From: Pleodorina starrii
Taxonomy: Eukaryota > Chlorophyta > Chlorophyceae > Chlamydomonadales > Volvocaceae
DNA: 64,000 nucleotides
Direction: 5' to 3'
NCBI GenBank assembly: GCA_030267565.1
Contig: BRXU01000033.1
Coordinates: 1 to 64,000 of the forward strand
Made by a program: the position numbers and the translations under genes. The notes under the pieces were generated by a model. That model saw nothing but the letters and a program-made list of their open reading frames with translations, had not been told where the DNA came from and made no database searches. This document shows, piece by piece, positions 42,196 to 53,092 of this stretch. Each line of letters begins with the position of its first letter. Position 1 is the stretch's first letter.

Positions 42196-45113
42196 TCAGT
42201 TCCTGGCGCTGGGTGCCCGGGACAGCAGCACCTCCAGGAAGGTGGACTTGAGCCGCCGCACATCCTCCGCCAGCGCCGCTTGGACCTAGGAGCGCAGTGG
42301 GGTATGAGGGGAGCGAGAGGCGAGGGGAGGTGCATGGAAGGTGAAGGAAGGGGGGTGGGGATGCAAGGTCTGCAACGAGGGATCCCACATCCCACTCGGG
42401 TGTCGTGAGCCAGTCCTGCCCGCGTGGGGGAGGGAGGAGGACGGGAGGCCAACAGCAAATCTGCGTGCCCAAACCAGTGTGGGTGTCGCGCTGGGTTATA
42501 GTTGGACGAGCAGCAGCAGAGGCTGTTTCGTTGCGGGACGGGGTTTTACAGGAGGGGCCCACTCGCCCACAACATAAGAGAGAGACGGTGGCACTGCGCG
42601 CCCCTGCCTGCTGTGGGACAACACGCTCCCTACTTACGAATGGCTTGGGGCCCGTCAGGCGTCGCATGTCTCGGAGGGAGAGGCGTCGGACCTGCAGGCG
42701 TGACACGACCGGAGGGCCGCGCTCAGAGCAGTGCAGCTCGGCAGGGCAGAAACCGTGCAGTTATGGAACGTCAGTTCCCCTTGCGACCTACAATCTGGCC
42801 CCCGTCAGGATCAACCTGATGACCTTGGCGTTCGTCGAACCACGCTCTCACCGACTGAGCTAGCAATAGCCCAGCCATTGCTGGGTCATTCTCAGCTGAG
42901 CTAGCAAATAGCCAAGCCATAGCTGGGTCATTCTCAGTGCTGACAAAGACAGCAGCAATGGAGTCGGAGGGCATCGATCCCCCTACCTCCCGCATATTCG
43001 GGCACTTAGCTCATGCTAAGCGGGCGCTCTACCATTTGAGCTACGACCCCTGATACCTCATGCCACACTATCCTCAATTTTCAGCACGACGCTATATGGA
43101 CCAACACGGCCCCAACTAGGGCGTCAGGCCTAACTAGCTACGTAGCTAGCCAGTATTGACAGCAGATGGTGGCCCAGCGGCCTCGGAGACATGGGCCATT
43201 TGACCGAGTGGATCACTTGACCACACGGATTGACACCGCTAGCTTGTTCCAGGTTCAACAGCACATGTTAGGGCGGTCTTGGCCATGAGAACTGAAAAAC
43301 CGCTCATGCCATGCGGCTTTTCGCACACGGCCGCAGCACACGGCCGTGCGGCTCATGTGCTAATGCCTGTACCTAAGCATGGTTTCTGCTGAGGATAGCT
43401 GGCTGACCGCTTGGCTAACTTGCGCATATACCGGTGCTTAATTTGCAGCTGGGTTCACATCCGGTGCTTGTGTGCCTAAGGGTGTATGGCACTAGTGGTC
43501 TACCAGGCCGATAGCTGGACCTAGTTAGCAAGGTAGACTCTAGACTCGGTCCAGTAGGATTGGGTTCCAATAGCACACGTGGGCCGTGCTTGGACCACTT
43601 TGACAAAACGAACTGAAACGGCTAATCAAGCCTGAGCAGCCTTCAGGTGCGGCATAAGGTGTACCAACAAATATCCTGGAGTGCTTGGACCACTTTGACA
43701 AAACGAACTGAAACGGCTAATCAAGCCTGAGCAGCCTTCAGGTGCGGCATAAGGTGACTAGTACCAACAAATATCCTGGAGTCGGAGGGCATCGATCCCC
43801 CTACCTCCCGCACATTCGGGCGCTTAGCATCTGCTAAGCGGGCGCTCTACCATTTGAGCTACGACCCCACCAAGTGGCCCTCATCAGGATCGAACTGATG
43901 ACCTTGGCGTTATTAGCACCACGCTCTAACCAACTGAGCTAGAAGGCCGATGAACATCGGAGGTCACCATTTATTCCTGAATTTTGCCAAGCACGCCGAC
44001 CTAGCTAGCTACGTCATCCAGCTGATAGCTATACAGTATCTACCGTATACCGTAGTTAGGAGACGGGGTGGGCCTACTGAGTGGACTGGAGCCAACCTGT
44101 TCAGCCGGACGTACAATCCGCGCCGCCTTTCGGCCACATCTCAACGTGTCAGATGGACACTTTGTTAGCTTCTAGTTACTGTTCCAGTTTCACATCACCA
44201 CACGTGAACCAAGCGACTTGATACAATTGAGCACTAGTACTGATGAAGACGCTGGGCTCACGTGTGCCAACGAAACACCTGGTGTCGCCCGGCAGCAGGG
44301 TCGCTTTGCCCCGAACCAGCTGCATGGCTCCCTAGCTAATCAGACGAAGGCCCCGTAGGATGCACGGCGAGTGCCCCTACAATAAAGAGACTGCCAGATC
44401 CACCGGTGTAGGAATGGGCCTCCAGGGAAGTATCCTTGGGAAACAGATGCCGGTCGGTCGCGCACAACGCGCCCCTAATACGGACTTCCAGCTGACACCG
44501 TACTCACCACGGCGCCACCGTCGAAGAACAGGAAGCAGGGAACAGCCCGCACGTTGTAGAGCCTGGACAGGTCGCTCTTGTCCCCGTAGTCGGTCTCCAC
44601 GTCATGCTGGACGAACACGACCCGCGCTTTTGCCCGGTGGGCCTGCGAGCCAGACGGATGGCACAAAAGGGGTCGATGGCGCGACCAGGCCGTGCACCAA
44701 GCCCGAGGGCAACAACAAGTTGAAGAGGTTTGTGAAGCTGTTACTGCACTTACCTCGTTACGAAGCTGCTCGAAGCGCTGGGCGGCATCCTTGCACACGC
44801 CACACTGCCGGGAAAACAGGAATACTACCACGAGCTGGCTGCCAGCCCGCTCGATTACGGTATCCAGACCGGCAGCGTCAGGAACGGTTATGAGGTTACC
44901 CTCCGCGATGTCCGTTGTAAAGCGCTCCTGTCTGGCCTCAGCTTCTTCCTGTCGTCTCCAGGCAGACTCCAACCCACTCCGTCGGTCGATATGAAGTGCA
45001 GTTGCACGCACACAGCATCTTCGAGACATCTTGCAGGCTTGCGAGAGTCTGTGCGCGCCACTGACGTTCCGAGAGAAGCATCGAGTCCCGTTGCGAAGCC
45101 CTAGACTCGTCAT
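42196..45113 (-). CDS. Atypical plastid-type thioredoxin (ACHT-like)
   Basis: Four exons in phase: 45113-44754, 44642-44508, 42691-42638 and 42285-42196 (stop TGA), 212 residues. The first ~45 residues are Arg/Ser/Cys-rich and fit a plastid transit peptide. The thioredoxin fold follows: LVVVFLFSRQCGVCKDAAQRF with redox pair CGVC, ARVVFVQHDVETDY, the cis-Pro strand NVRAVPCFLFFDGG, and, after a 1.8-kb intron, VVRRLSLRDMRRLTG and VQAALAEDVRRL as the last strand and helix. The Trp usual before the active site is replaced by Gln, and the motif CGxC with an extra Cys next to cis-Pro resembles plant atypical Cys/His-rich thioredoxins (ACHT). Assignment of the last two exons rests on phase, fold order and absence of another start. 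The long intron carries three tRNA genes on the same strand. Divergent from the phosphohexomutase gene. Confidence 0.82.
42796..42871 (-). pseudogene. Degenerate tRNA (derived from tRNA-Ile?)
   Basis: Retains the A-box-like TAGCTCAGTCGGTGAGAGC, the AACGCCAAGGTCATCAGG segment and GGTTGATCC B-box of the nearby tRNA-Ile, but the acceptor stem no longer pairs, position 33 is G rather than T, and the anticodon loop is altered (CGACGAA). Confidence 0.65.
42855..42943. repeat. About 42-bp tandem duplication with tRNA 5' fragments
   Basis: Two imperfect copies of a block containing CTGAGCTAGCAATAGCC followed by GCTGGGTCATTCTCAG. The block includes the D-arm end of the adjacent degenerate tRNA. Confidence 0.75.
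42959..43050 (-). tRNA. tRNA-Ala (AGC), with a 19-nt intron
   Basis: Cloverleaf: GGGGTCG/CGACTCC acceptor stem with A discriminator, GCTC/GAGC D stem, CCCGC/GCGGG anticodon stem, loop TTAGCA(T) with anticodon AGC, and a T arm with GGGGG/CCCTC. A 19-nt intron begins one base 3' of the anticodon. Lies in the third intron of the thioredoxin gene on the same strand. The intron differs from that of the second copy. Confidence 0.93.
43586..43780. repeat. 95/100-bp tandem duplication beside the tRNA-Ala gene
   Basis: 43586-43680 and 43681-43780 are near-identical; the second copy has five extra bases (ACTAG type) and its last bases run into the 3' end of the tRNA-Ala gene. Confidence 0.93.
43777..43868 (-). 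tRNA. tRNA-Ala (AGC), with a 19-nt intron
   Basis: Same mature sequence as the copy at 42959-43050; anticodon AGC, with a 19-nt intron after base 37 of a different sequence. It follows the tRNA-Ile gene by six bases, so the two are probably made from one transcript. Confidence 0.93.
43875..43948 (-). tRNA. tRNA-Ile (AAT)
   Basis: 74 nt, no intron. GGCCTTC/GAGGGCC acceptor stem with A discriminator, GCTC/GAGC D stem, anticodon loop CTAATAA (AAT, read as AAU with inosine), and T arm TTCGATC. Nested in the thioredoxin intron, same strand, six bases before tRNA-Ala. Confidence 0.93.
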
Positions 45114-45854
45114 GGCGTTTTTGACTTTAAAACGATATACTGACTAGTTCAGTGAAGCTTGCTACAATAAATGCACCGAAACTCTGATTTGTCCAGGTGA
45201 AGCAGAGCAGAGAGGTGAAGTCACTGTGACACCAATATGGCGCCGAACACCAGCAGCTTGATTGCTATATATCCCACAGACCTAACATGTATGGAAATAA
45301 TTGCCCCAAGGCGCTGGACCGTGGTAATCCGGTAAAGTAGTCGTGCCACGACTCGTGCATGGAAGATGACTGGACGCGTGCTGCAATTACATGACCTCCG
45401 CAGCCCTCAACTTTTCCAACACACTAAGCGTAAGACTGCTTGCACGTACATAATGCTTTACAAAAGCAACTACAACTGTCCCGACACCGCGCAAAACTCG
45501 ACTAGCGCCAAACTACCGATGTGTAAACAAACACAGCTCATAGGGCAATAGAGGTAGTTGCAAACCGAGAGGCCCGATGTCGCGCGAGTCTCAGGAACAT
45601 CCGTACGACGGCCTTTGAAGTACTGGAACTCTGGAAGGCCAAAAATTTGCTGCAGTATTTTCCAACCTAACCCCAACCGTCCTTGGCCTCAGAGCGGCAC
45701 AAAAGCCGATCTCGATTATCAAAGCCACTTAGGGCGAACGACATCCACCCGCTTGCAACAGTTCCGATAACTCCGATAGGCTCCGATACGAGCAGCATCT
45801 TCACAGACCGACGCCTTAGTACAGCGCCAACGCAGCATTGTACATTCGCACCCG
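45114..45854. promoter_or_regulatory. Divergent intergenic region, thioredoxin/phosphohexomutase
   Basis: 741 bp between diverging ATGs of two genes for probable plastid proteins. AT-rich relative to the exons, with TATATATCC at 45264 and GTATATCG-type sequence near 45130. Must contain both promoters. Confidence 0.5.
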
Positions 45855-48800
45855 ATGGACATTGCCCGCATGACCCGCACGACCGGTGCTGTGCCGGCTG
45901 GCGCGCAGCGCTCCAGAGGAGCAAGGGCCACCGCCGCGCCAATCCTCGCCGGTAAGCCACCCTCATCCGCAATCCAACGCCTTGCTCCTTTGGACGATGC
46001 CGCCTTGTCCCATCAAGCCCGAATTGCCCCCTCCTCGGAATCCCCGCGCACATCCCCCCCTCCGCACATCCCTTTTGCCGTTGCCGCCTCTTCGTCCTTT
46101 CTCCTCTTTCTTCGTCCAGCCCACCCTTATGCTCATCGTTCCCGCCCCCAACATATACGCACACGCGCATACCCACACACGCGCACACGCCCTCCACCCT
46201 GCAGGCCCCAGCTCTGCGCCCCTCCGAACCCACCCTGGAGCCAGCCGCCCATCATTCCACCCCACGACCCTGACCGCGAGGAAGTCGCTCCTGATCGCCA
46301 GGTCGACGCCGGCGTCGTCATCACCACCCGCGTCGGCGGCGGGTCCCCGCCCGCTGCCCTCTGGCCCCATCACGGGTGCCGCGCTCGGGGACCTGGTGTC
46401 CCGGTTCAAGCGGCTGCAGAACGGGTCGGACATCCGGGGGATCGCGCTGGAGGGTGGGTGACTGGCTGGCTGCGCGTGTGATGGGTTGGACTGGTTGGAC
46501 TGTCGTACTCCCCTCCCTTCCACCCCACCCCACACCTCTCTCCCCCGTCCCTCCACTGCGGTTTCATCTTTGAATGCCTCCCATACCTCGAGCATACCCG
46601 GGCCCGGTCGCCCACGTGCCTCCGCTGCGATATCGTTCTTCTCACACCCTGCCGATCCGACGCCATCCCCACCCTCATCCCCACCCCCATCCCCACCCCC
46701 ACCCCAGGCGTACCCGACCAGCCCGTCACTCTGACCCCTGGCGCCGTCTTCTTCATCGGAATGGCCTTCGCCCGGTGGCTTCGGAGCAAGGGACAACTGG
46801 CGCCCAAGGTGTCGGTGAGTGAGCGGTACCGTATGAAGTGACCCACGGGACGGTCGGGGGGGCAGGGGGGCCGGTGCCTGGAGACGGTCTGAGGGCTGGA
46901 TGGCACTACTTGGGGAACGGTGCTTGGGAGGTGGGTGGGTGCTGTGTAAGGGTGTGCGGGAGGGTGTTTGTGATGAGCAGGTCCGACTTCCCTGGGCTCG
47001 GGGGTGCATCCGCCTTTTCCCCGGATCACACGCGGACCCTCTCTCCTCCATTCCATGGGTGTGTCAGTGCACCTGAACTTCCATTGGGTACCGGTACCGC
47101 GTACCCGGTCTGTGCGTAAGTTACTACCCTCTCCTCCTCCCCTCTCCTTCCCTCCCCGCCTACTGCCCTCTCCCTCCTCTTGCCCTCTCGCTCCCCCCCT
47201 CCTCAGGTGGGTCGTGACCCCCGCCTCTCGGGCCCTATGCTTGAGTCGGCGTTCGCGGCGGGGCTTCTGCAGGTGGGTGGGTGTGTGGGTTGGTGGGTGG
47301 GCGCGTGTGTGTGGGTGGGTGGGTGGGTGGGTGGGGAGCGGTGGCCTCTTTCCCACGTCACAGCTCCCTCCCCCCTCCCCCGCCACGCCTCCTTCCCCCC
47401 CTCCACCCGCAGGGCGGCGCGGCTGCGGTCCACCTGTTCGGTCTGGCCACCACGCCCGCCATGTTCTACTCCATTGTGCTGTCGGGTGGGTGGATGACCC
47501 GTGGGTCTGTCTGTCTGTGGGTCGCTGGGTCCCTTTGCCTTCACGGCACGAGCCGGGAGCCGGGGCCACTGTTGCTGGGGTCTTGGGGGTCAGGGGGGTA
47601 AGGAAATGCCGGGGGTTCAGCAGGAGGAGTCAGGAGGAATCAGGAGGACTCAGAAGGACTCAAGAAAGACTCAGAAGGAGTCAGGGCCCCGGCATGGCCG
47701 CGGCACGGTTACTTTGCTGAGTCGGAGCAACCAGCAACGTCTCCCCGCCCCGAAACCCGTCGCGCCGCCCCGGGTTTCGATCCATGGCACAAAACCCTGC
47801 GCTCCGACACCAGTTCCACTTTCGCGCCTGTGGTTTCGTCCTTACGTAAATTTCTGGAAGCACCAAACGCTGGGACACTCGCATTTCTCAGGCCCCCCCA
47901 AACCCCCTTACGGAACCCTTATGAATTCCAATACTCGCAATCAGGTGGCGCCACCAGCGGACCCTCCTCCCCCGCCTTCTTCACCACCGCCGCCTCCGTC
48001 GCCTCCGCCGCGCGAAAGGCAGCGCCGCTGCCGCGCGACGGCGACGACACGCCGCCGGCGCCCGCACCGCCGCCGGCCGCGGATCTGGAGGGGCAGCCCT
48101 ACACCGGCGCGGTGCGTTGTCGTGCTGTCGGAAGTAGTTGGTAGTTATCGTTACAAGTTTGGGGGGCGCCAGGGCCCTTTTTCTCCACCAACACCAACAC
48201 CAACACCAACATCAACAACACCACTAAACAAGGTTCGCACTGCTCTCCAACCCCACCCCACCCCACCCCCCGCGGCTTCAAGTCTTCCTCCTCACCCTCT
48301 TCCCTTCCCTCCCCTTCCCTTCCCTTCCCTCCCCTTCCCCCCCCCCCCCCACCCCGCTCTGCCCCATGTGGTGGTGCCAGGTGATGTTGACCGCTAGCCA
48401 CCTGCCCTGGAACGCCAACGGTCTCAAGTTCTTCACCAGTGCGGGGGGACTGGACAAACCCGACATAGCCGAGCTGCTGCAGCTGGCGGTGCAGGCGGCG
48501 GCACAGGCGGGCGTGGCTGTAGGTGGGTGGGTGGATCGGGGATGGGTGCGGGTGCGGGGTGCGGGGTGCGGGTAGGTGTGTTGGTGCGGGAGCATCTGGC
48601 CCACCATGACTCCGTCACTTCGCCGAGCCTTCCCTCCCTCCCTCTCTCCCCATCCCCCTCCCCGCCTTTGCCCCCCGCCCACCTCTGCACACACACACGC
48701 ACACCTGCCCCCGCCCCCTATTCCCCATCTCCCGCCGCGCCAGGCGACCCGGTTTCGGAGCAGGCCCACCTGCTTTCCCGCGCCCTGGCTGCCGACCCCT

Positions 48801-51584
48801 CCCGCACCGCCCGTGTGCCCTTCCTGCCCACCTACGCCGCCTCCCTGCGCGACCTCATCAAGCGGGGAGTCAACTCGCCCGCCAACTACCACTTCCCGCT
48901 GCTGGGGTGCCGGGTGGTGGTGGACGCGGGGAATGGAGCGGGCGGCTTCTTCGCAGAACAGGTGTGTGTATGTGTATGCATGTGTGTATGTGTGTATATG
49001 TGTGTACTTCGCTGCAGTTCTCCCTTCTCGTCCCCCACCATCATCACCCCTCCTCCCCCCGCCTCCTTGCCGCCGCCCCCGGCCTCCAAAGGTGCTGGCC
49101 CCCCTAGGCGCTGACGTGTCCGGGTCCGTGTTCCTGGCCCCCGACGGCACCTTCCCCAACCACCCGCCCAACCCGGAGCACCCTGCCGCCATGGCTGCGG
49201 GGGCAGCGGCGGTGCGGGCGGCGGGGGCGGAGCTGGGGATCGTGTTCGATACGGACGTGGACAGGTGCGTGGGTGTATGGGCATGGGGGGGAAGGGGGGA
49301 GGCCGCGGGGGGAGACCGCAGTGGGGCGGAGGGGAGCACGTTTGTGTGTGGGTTGGCGGGGATTGATGGTTTTCAGGAGCGGCTTGCGTGACGCCTCTCA
49401 GCCTCTCCCTTCCCTCCCACCAATACCTACGGGCCTTTCATGCGACCACCGTTACCATCATGCGACCACCGTTACCACCGTTACCACCGTTACCACCGCA
49501 CATCACTCCTGAAGCTGCTAACTCTGTGTGTGTGCTTGTGCAATGTGTATGTGGTGTGTGCAATGTGTGTTATGTGTCTCTGTGTGTGTGTGTGGTCAGG
49601 TCGGCTATTGTGGACGGCTCCGGGCGGGAGATCAACTCCAACCGCTTCATAGCGCTCATGGCGGCTGTCGTACTGCGACAGCACCCCGGTACGACAATCG
49701 TAACCGACTCGGTAACGTCCAACGGCCTAACGACCTTCATCGAGCAGCTGGGCGGCAAGCACATGCGGTATGTGCGCACTGAAGTACGCATGTACGACAA
49801 TCCGTCTGCCTCCATTTTCGTGGATTGGACGAGCGCAGCTCAACTTCCCCCCTCTCTCACCTCCCTGACCTCCTTCCCTCCCTTCCCCCCTCCGTTTCTT
49901 TTCTCCTCCTCAAGTCTGCTATCTCGCCGGGGCCGTGTTCTGGGTCCGTTGGCTGGGTCTCTCCGCTGCGGTATCTCACTGTCTCCTCCTCCCCTCCCTC
50001 TCACCCCTCCCCCCAACCCCGCCCGCCGCCCCTATTGCTGGGTTCCGGGTCCGTTCGCTACCACCGTCTCCGTCTCCGTCTCCGTCTCCGTCTCCGTCTC
50101 CGCTGCGGTACCGGTATCTTCGTTTTACTCCGCAGCTACAAGCGCGGCTACAAGAACGTTATCGGTGCGGGTGTCAAGCTGAACGGCGAGGGGGTGGACA
50201 GCCAACTTATGATGGAGACCAGCGGACACGGAGCCCTCAAGGAGAACTTCTATCTGGATGATGGGGCGTACCTGGCGGTCAAGGTGGGGCTGGGGGGCTG
50301 GGGGGAGGGAGGGGAGGGAGGGGCTGAGGGGCTGAGGGGCTGGGGAGGCTGGGGGGCTGGGGGGGCTGGGGGGCTGGGGGGGCTGGGGGGCTGAGGGGCT
50401 GAGGGGCTGGGGAGGCTGGGGGGCTGAGGGGCTGAGGGGCTGGGGAGGCTGGGGGGCTGAGGGGCTGGGGAGGATGACGTGACCGGGGGTAGGGACTAGG
50501 GAGGAGGGGGTGGGGCGGGTTTGGGGCTCAAGATGCGTTTGGGCGGTTGACGGCGCCTCACGGCGCCGTTTCGCACTTTGCGCATGAGGAGGCATGACAC
50601 GTCACAGTCCACTCGCGGCACTTTTGCACTCGCGACACCACTCTGCTGCCTGTAGGCGGTGATTGAGCACGTTCGTCGGCGTGAGGAGGGTCTGGGGGGG
50701 CTCAGCGAGCTGCTGGCGGGGCTGCCGGAGCCGGCGGAGAGCCGCGAGTGGCGGGTCAAGATACAGTCGCCCGACTTCAAGGCGGTCGGCGCGCAGGTTT
50801 GTACGACATGCAACATGTACGACATACACAGTACGACATGCTGTCCAATAGTCTAGTACACGACACCATTGGGTCTGTTCTTTTTTCCCGGCCCTCTTGC
50901 CGCCCCTTAACACGTTGACCCCATGACCGCATCATATACTGTACGACACCGTGTAACTCCTTGCGTATGCCGTACACTGTACGACAAATTCCGCACCATC
51001 CAGGTTCTGTCGGCCTTCCGCGACTTCGTGGCCTCCGGCGCCCACCCCGATTGGAGCCTGGAGGCGGTCAACCACGAGGGCTGGCGAGTCAACGTGGACG
51101 AGGGGGAGGGGCGCAGGGGCTGGCTGCTGCTGCGGCAGGTGGGGGCGGAGCCCGGGGGGCGGGGGCTGGCGGCAGGGGTGGCAAGCAGATTTCTCGCTCT
51201 CATTCCCGCCTTTGCCGCTCATGTGGGCTTCCTTCCTGATTCCGCCTGACTTACCCCATACCTGGCAGTGCCTGCCACGTCCCCCCTTTTGCCCTGCCTT
51301 GCCCTGCTCGCTGTCCGCTCGGGGCTCCGGCCTATACGTGGAGCCCCCCTTCTTCTGTTACTTGACCGTTCACGGGCTCCGGCCTATCCGTGGACCCCCC
51401 GCCCCCCCCCTTTCGGCCCCTGCAGAGCCTGCACGACCCCCTGTTGGTCCTCAATGTGGAGAGCGAGGTGGCGGGAGGTGCGGAGGCCACCGCGGCCCGG
51501 GTGGTGGGGCTGCTGCGCTCCCAATCGCTGGCGGCACTGGCGCCGCTGCTGAACCTGGGTCCGCTGGGCTCGCTGGGGGCGTGA
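45855..51584 (+). CDS. Plastid-type phosphohexomutase (phosphoglucomutase/phosphomannomutase superfamily)
   Basis: Fourteen exons, all in phase: 45855-45951, 46205-46453, 46708-46814, 47207-47272, 47413-47485, 47945-48111, 48381-48522, 48744-48961, 49092-49264, 49600-49767, 50136-50283, 50656-50796, 51004-51138, 51426-51584; 680 residues. The enzyme family moves a phosphate between the 1 and 6 positions of a hexose phosphate through a phosphoserine. Landmarks: Arg/Ala-rich N-terminus fitting a transit peptide; VGRDPRLSGPMLE; catalytic-serine loop MLTASHLPWNANGLKFF; metal-binding loop IVFDTDVDRSA (DxDxD); sugar-binding METSGHGALKENF; and a C-terminal phosphate-binding domain with EGWRVNVDEGEGRRGW. 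TASHLP replaces the usual TASHNP, as I recall for the plant plastid subgroup related to At5g17530. The true substrate (glucose, mannose or glucosamine phosphate) cannot be read from sequence. The Ala/Pro-rich insert in exon 6 is unusual. Confidence 0.92.
50068..50102. repeat. (CGTCTC)n hexamer array
   Basis: About six CGTCTC units in the intron before exon 11 of the phosphohexomutase gene. Confidence 0.9.
50286..50480. repeat. G-rich minisatellite (GGGGCT type)
   Basis: Repeated GGGGCTGGGGAGGCTGG and GGGGCTGAG units in intron 11 of the phosphohexomutase gene, immediately after the exon 11 donor. Here the transcript itself is G-rich, so RNA quadruplexes are possible. Confidence 0.92.
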
Positions 51585-53092
51585 GGCGGCGGCGGCGGGG
51601 GCGGCGTGGGAAGTGGGAAGTGGGATAAGTACGGTACCGGAAAGAAGAAGCCTGACCGGTGGGATGTGGGAGCATTCTTGAATCTGTGGGATATGGGTTT
51701 CCTGCTCAGAGGAGATGGAGAAGGAGGAGGAGGAGGAGGAGGAGGAGGAAGAGGAGGCGGGTTTGGGAAGTCATGGAGAACGGTGACGGAGGTTGGTGCT
51801 GTTTTCTGAAACCTAATGTGAAATCCCATAAGGGGGAGGGGGTTGAAGATATTGGGGGGGGGCTGACTCGACGGTACCAAAGGTCTGACCCGATGCGCGG
51901 CACACACACACGACCGGCGACGTGGCCCTACGGTTTGGCTGCTGGGGCATATCTCCATGGGTTCTCGGTGGGGAGAGGCATTTATCTGGCGTGTTGGTGT
52001 AGGAGACGGCGGGCCTTCCGCTTAGGAGGAAAGCTCTTGGAGTGACCTGTTGCGTTATTGGTTGGCGCGCTGTGGTGCAAACGCCGTAATAACGATCCCG
52101 GAGACCCAAAAAAGGCACGCTGTGGTGCCGTAAACCAAGACCCTGCTCTTAGGTGTTGAGCCTTACACACGGCGCACATGGGCCGGATGTACCAAGGTAT
52201 GGGGCCACATAGGCTCGTCCCGCCCCCGAATGATTCTGGTTGGGGGTGGAAACGGAGCTGGGGTGCGCTCGGCCCGGCCTCTGGGTACATTTTACGGCAT
52301 TCAGTAAGAAAGAAGCCCAAGCACAAAAACTGGCGCTGTCAGAAACATGTGTAGTGGAGCGAGGAGCTTGGCCATGTGTCCGCAATTCCGCAGAGCCATT
52401 TTCGTAAAAAATTTCGGAGACTGCACGACTCCCGACGGGTCGCGCGTGGGGTGAGCTGCACAACCCTGCAACTCCCTGCACAACCTGTTCCACATAAAAA
52501 ATCGGGCATTAATGCAGTTAAGTACCGTTTGCCTGGCCATTTCCAGCCCAAAAGCTCGGCCTACAGGCAATCGGCAGGCAAGCGACAAACGGAAGGTCGG
52601 AGGTGGCATATACGGCATGACGACGTCGGCATCGCACCGCGGAGGGGCACTTACTAGTGGCATGGTGCGTTAGCAAGTTTTTCACAGCTAGACTGTCATA
52701 AAAGCGTACAGAGCTTGCCCTCCGTTCCCGGGCACTGAAGTTTGCGTGGCGGTTGACCTGAGCTCGTCGCTCCGGCCGGGATAGCACAATCCCGGCGCAG
52801 GCCCATTTACTTAAGAGGTGAATGAGCTGTGTTGACGTCCCAGTGCCCTCGTCATCGCTTGTGCACAGCTCGGCTCCCGGACCAGTCCTCGACCAGAATG
52901 GCGTTCCTTTCCAAGGCGGCAGCAGGCCGCCTCCTGGACTCAACCCGTTAGCTGGAGAGTTCGATCCCGGTGCGTGTGCTCGCAGATTGGCCCGCGGTGA
53001 AAGCCCTAAAGCTCGATTAACTTTTCAATCTTGAGCGTCCGTGACTTGGTCTGTCTCCTTACGGTGTATCATATATGTAGGGAGGATCAACA
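51585..53092. other. Intergenic region between tandem genes
   Basis: Holds the 3' flank of the phosphohexomutase gene, including a (GGA)n run at 51716-51760, and the promoter of the RNF10-like gene. No further gene seen. Confidence 0.5.

Noticed and set aside
44166..44510. Frame containing LVRGKATLLPGDTR and the read-through end VSTVSAGSPY as the thioredoxin C-terminus
   Set aside because: Neither completes a thioredoxin fold; exons at 42691-42638 and 42285-42196 do, in phase.
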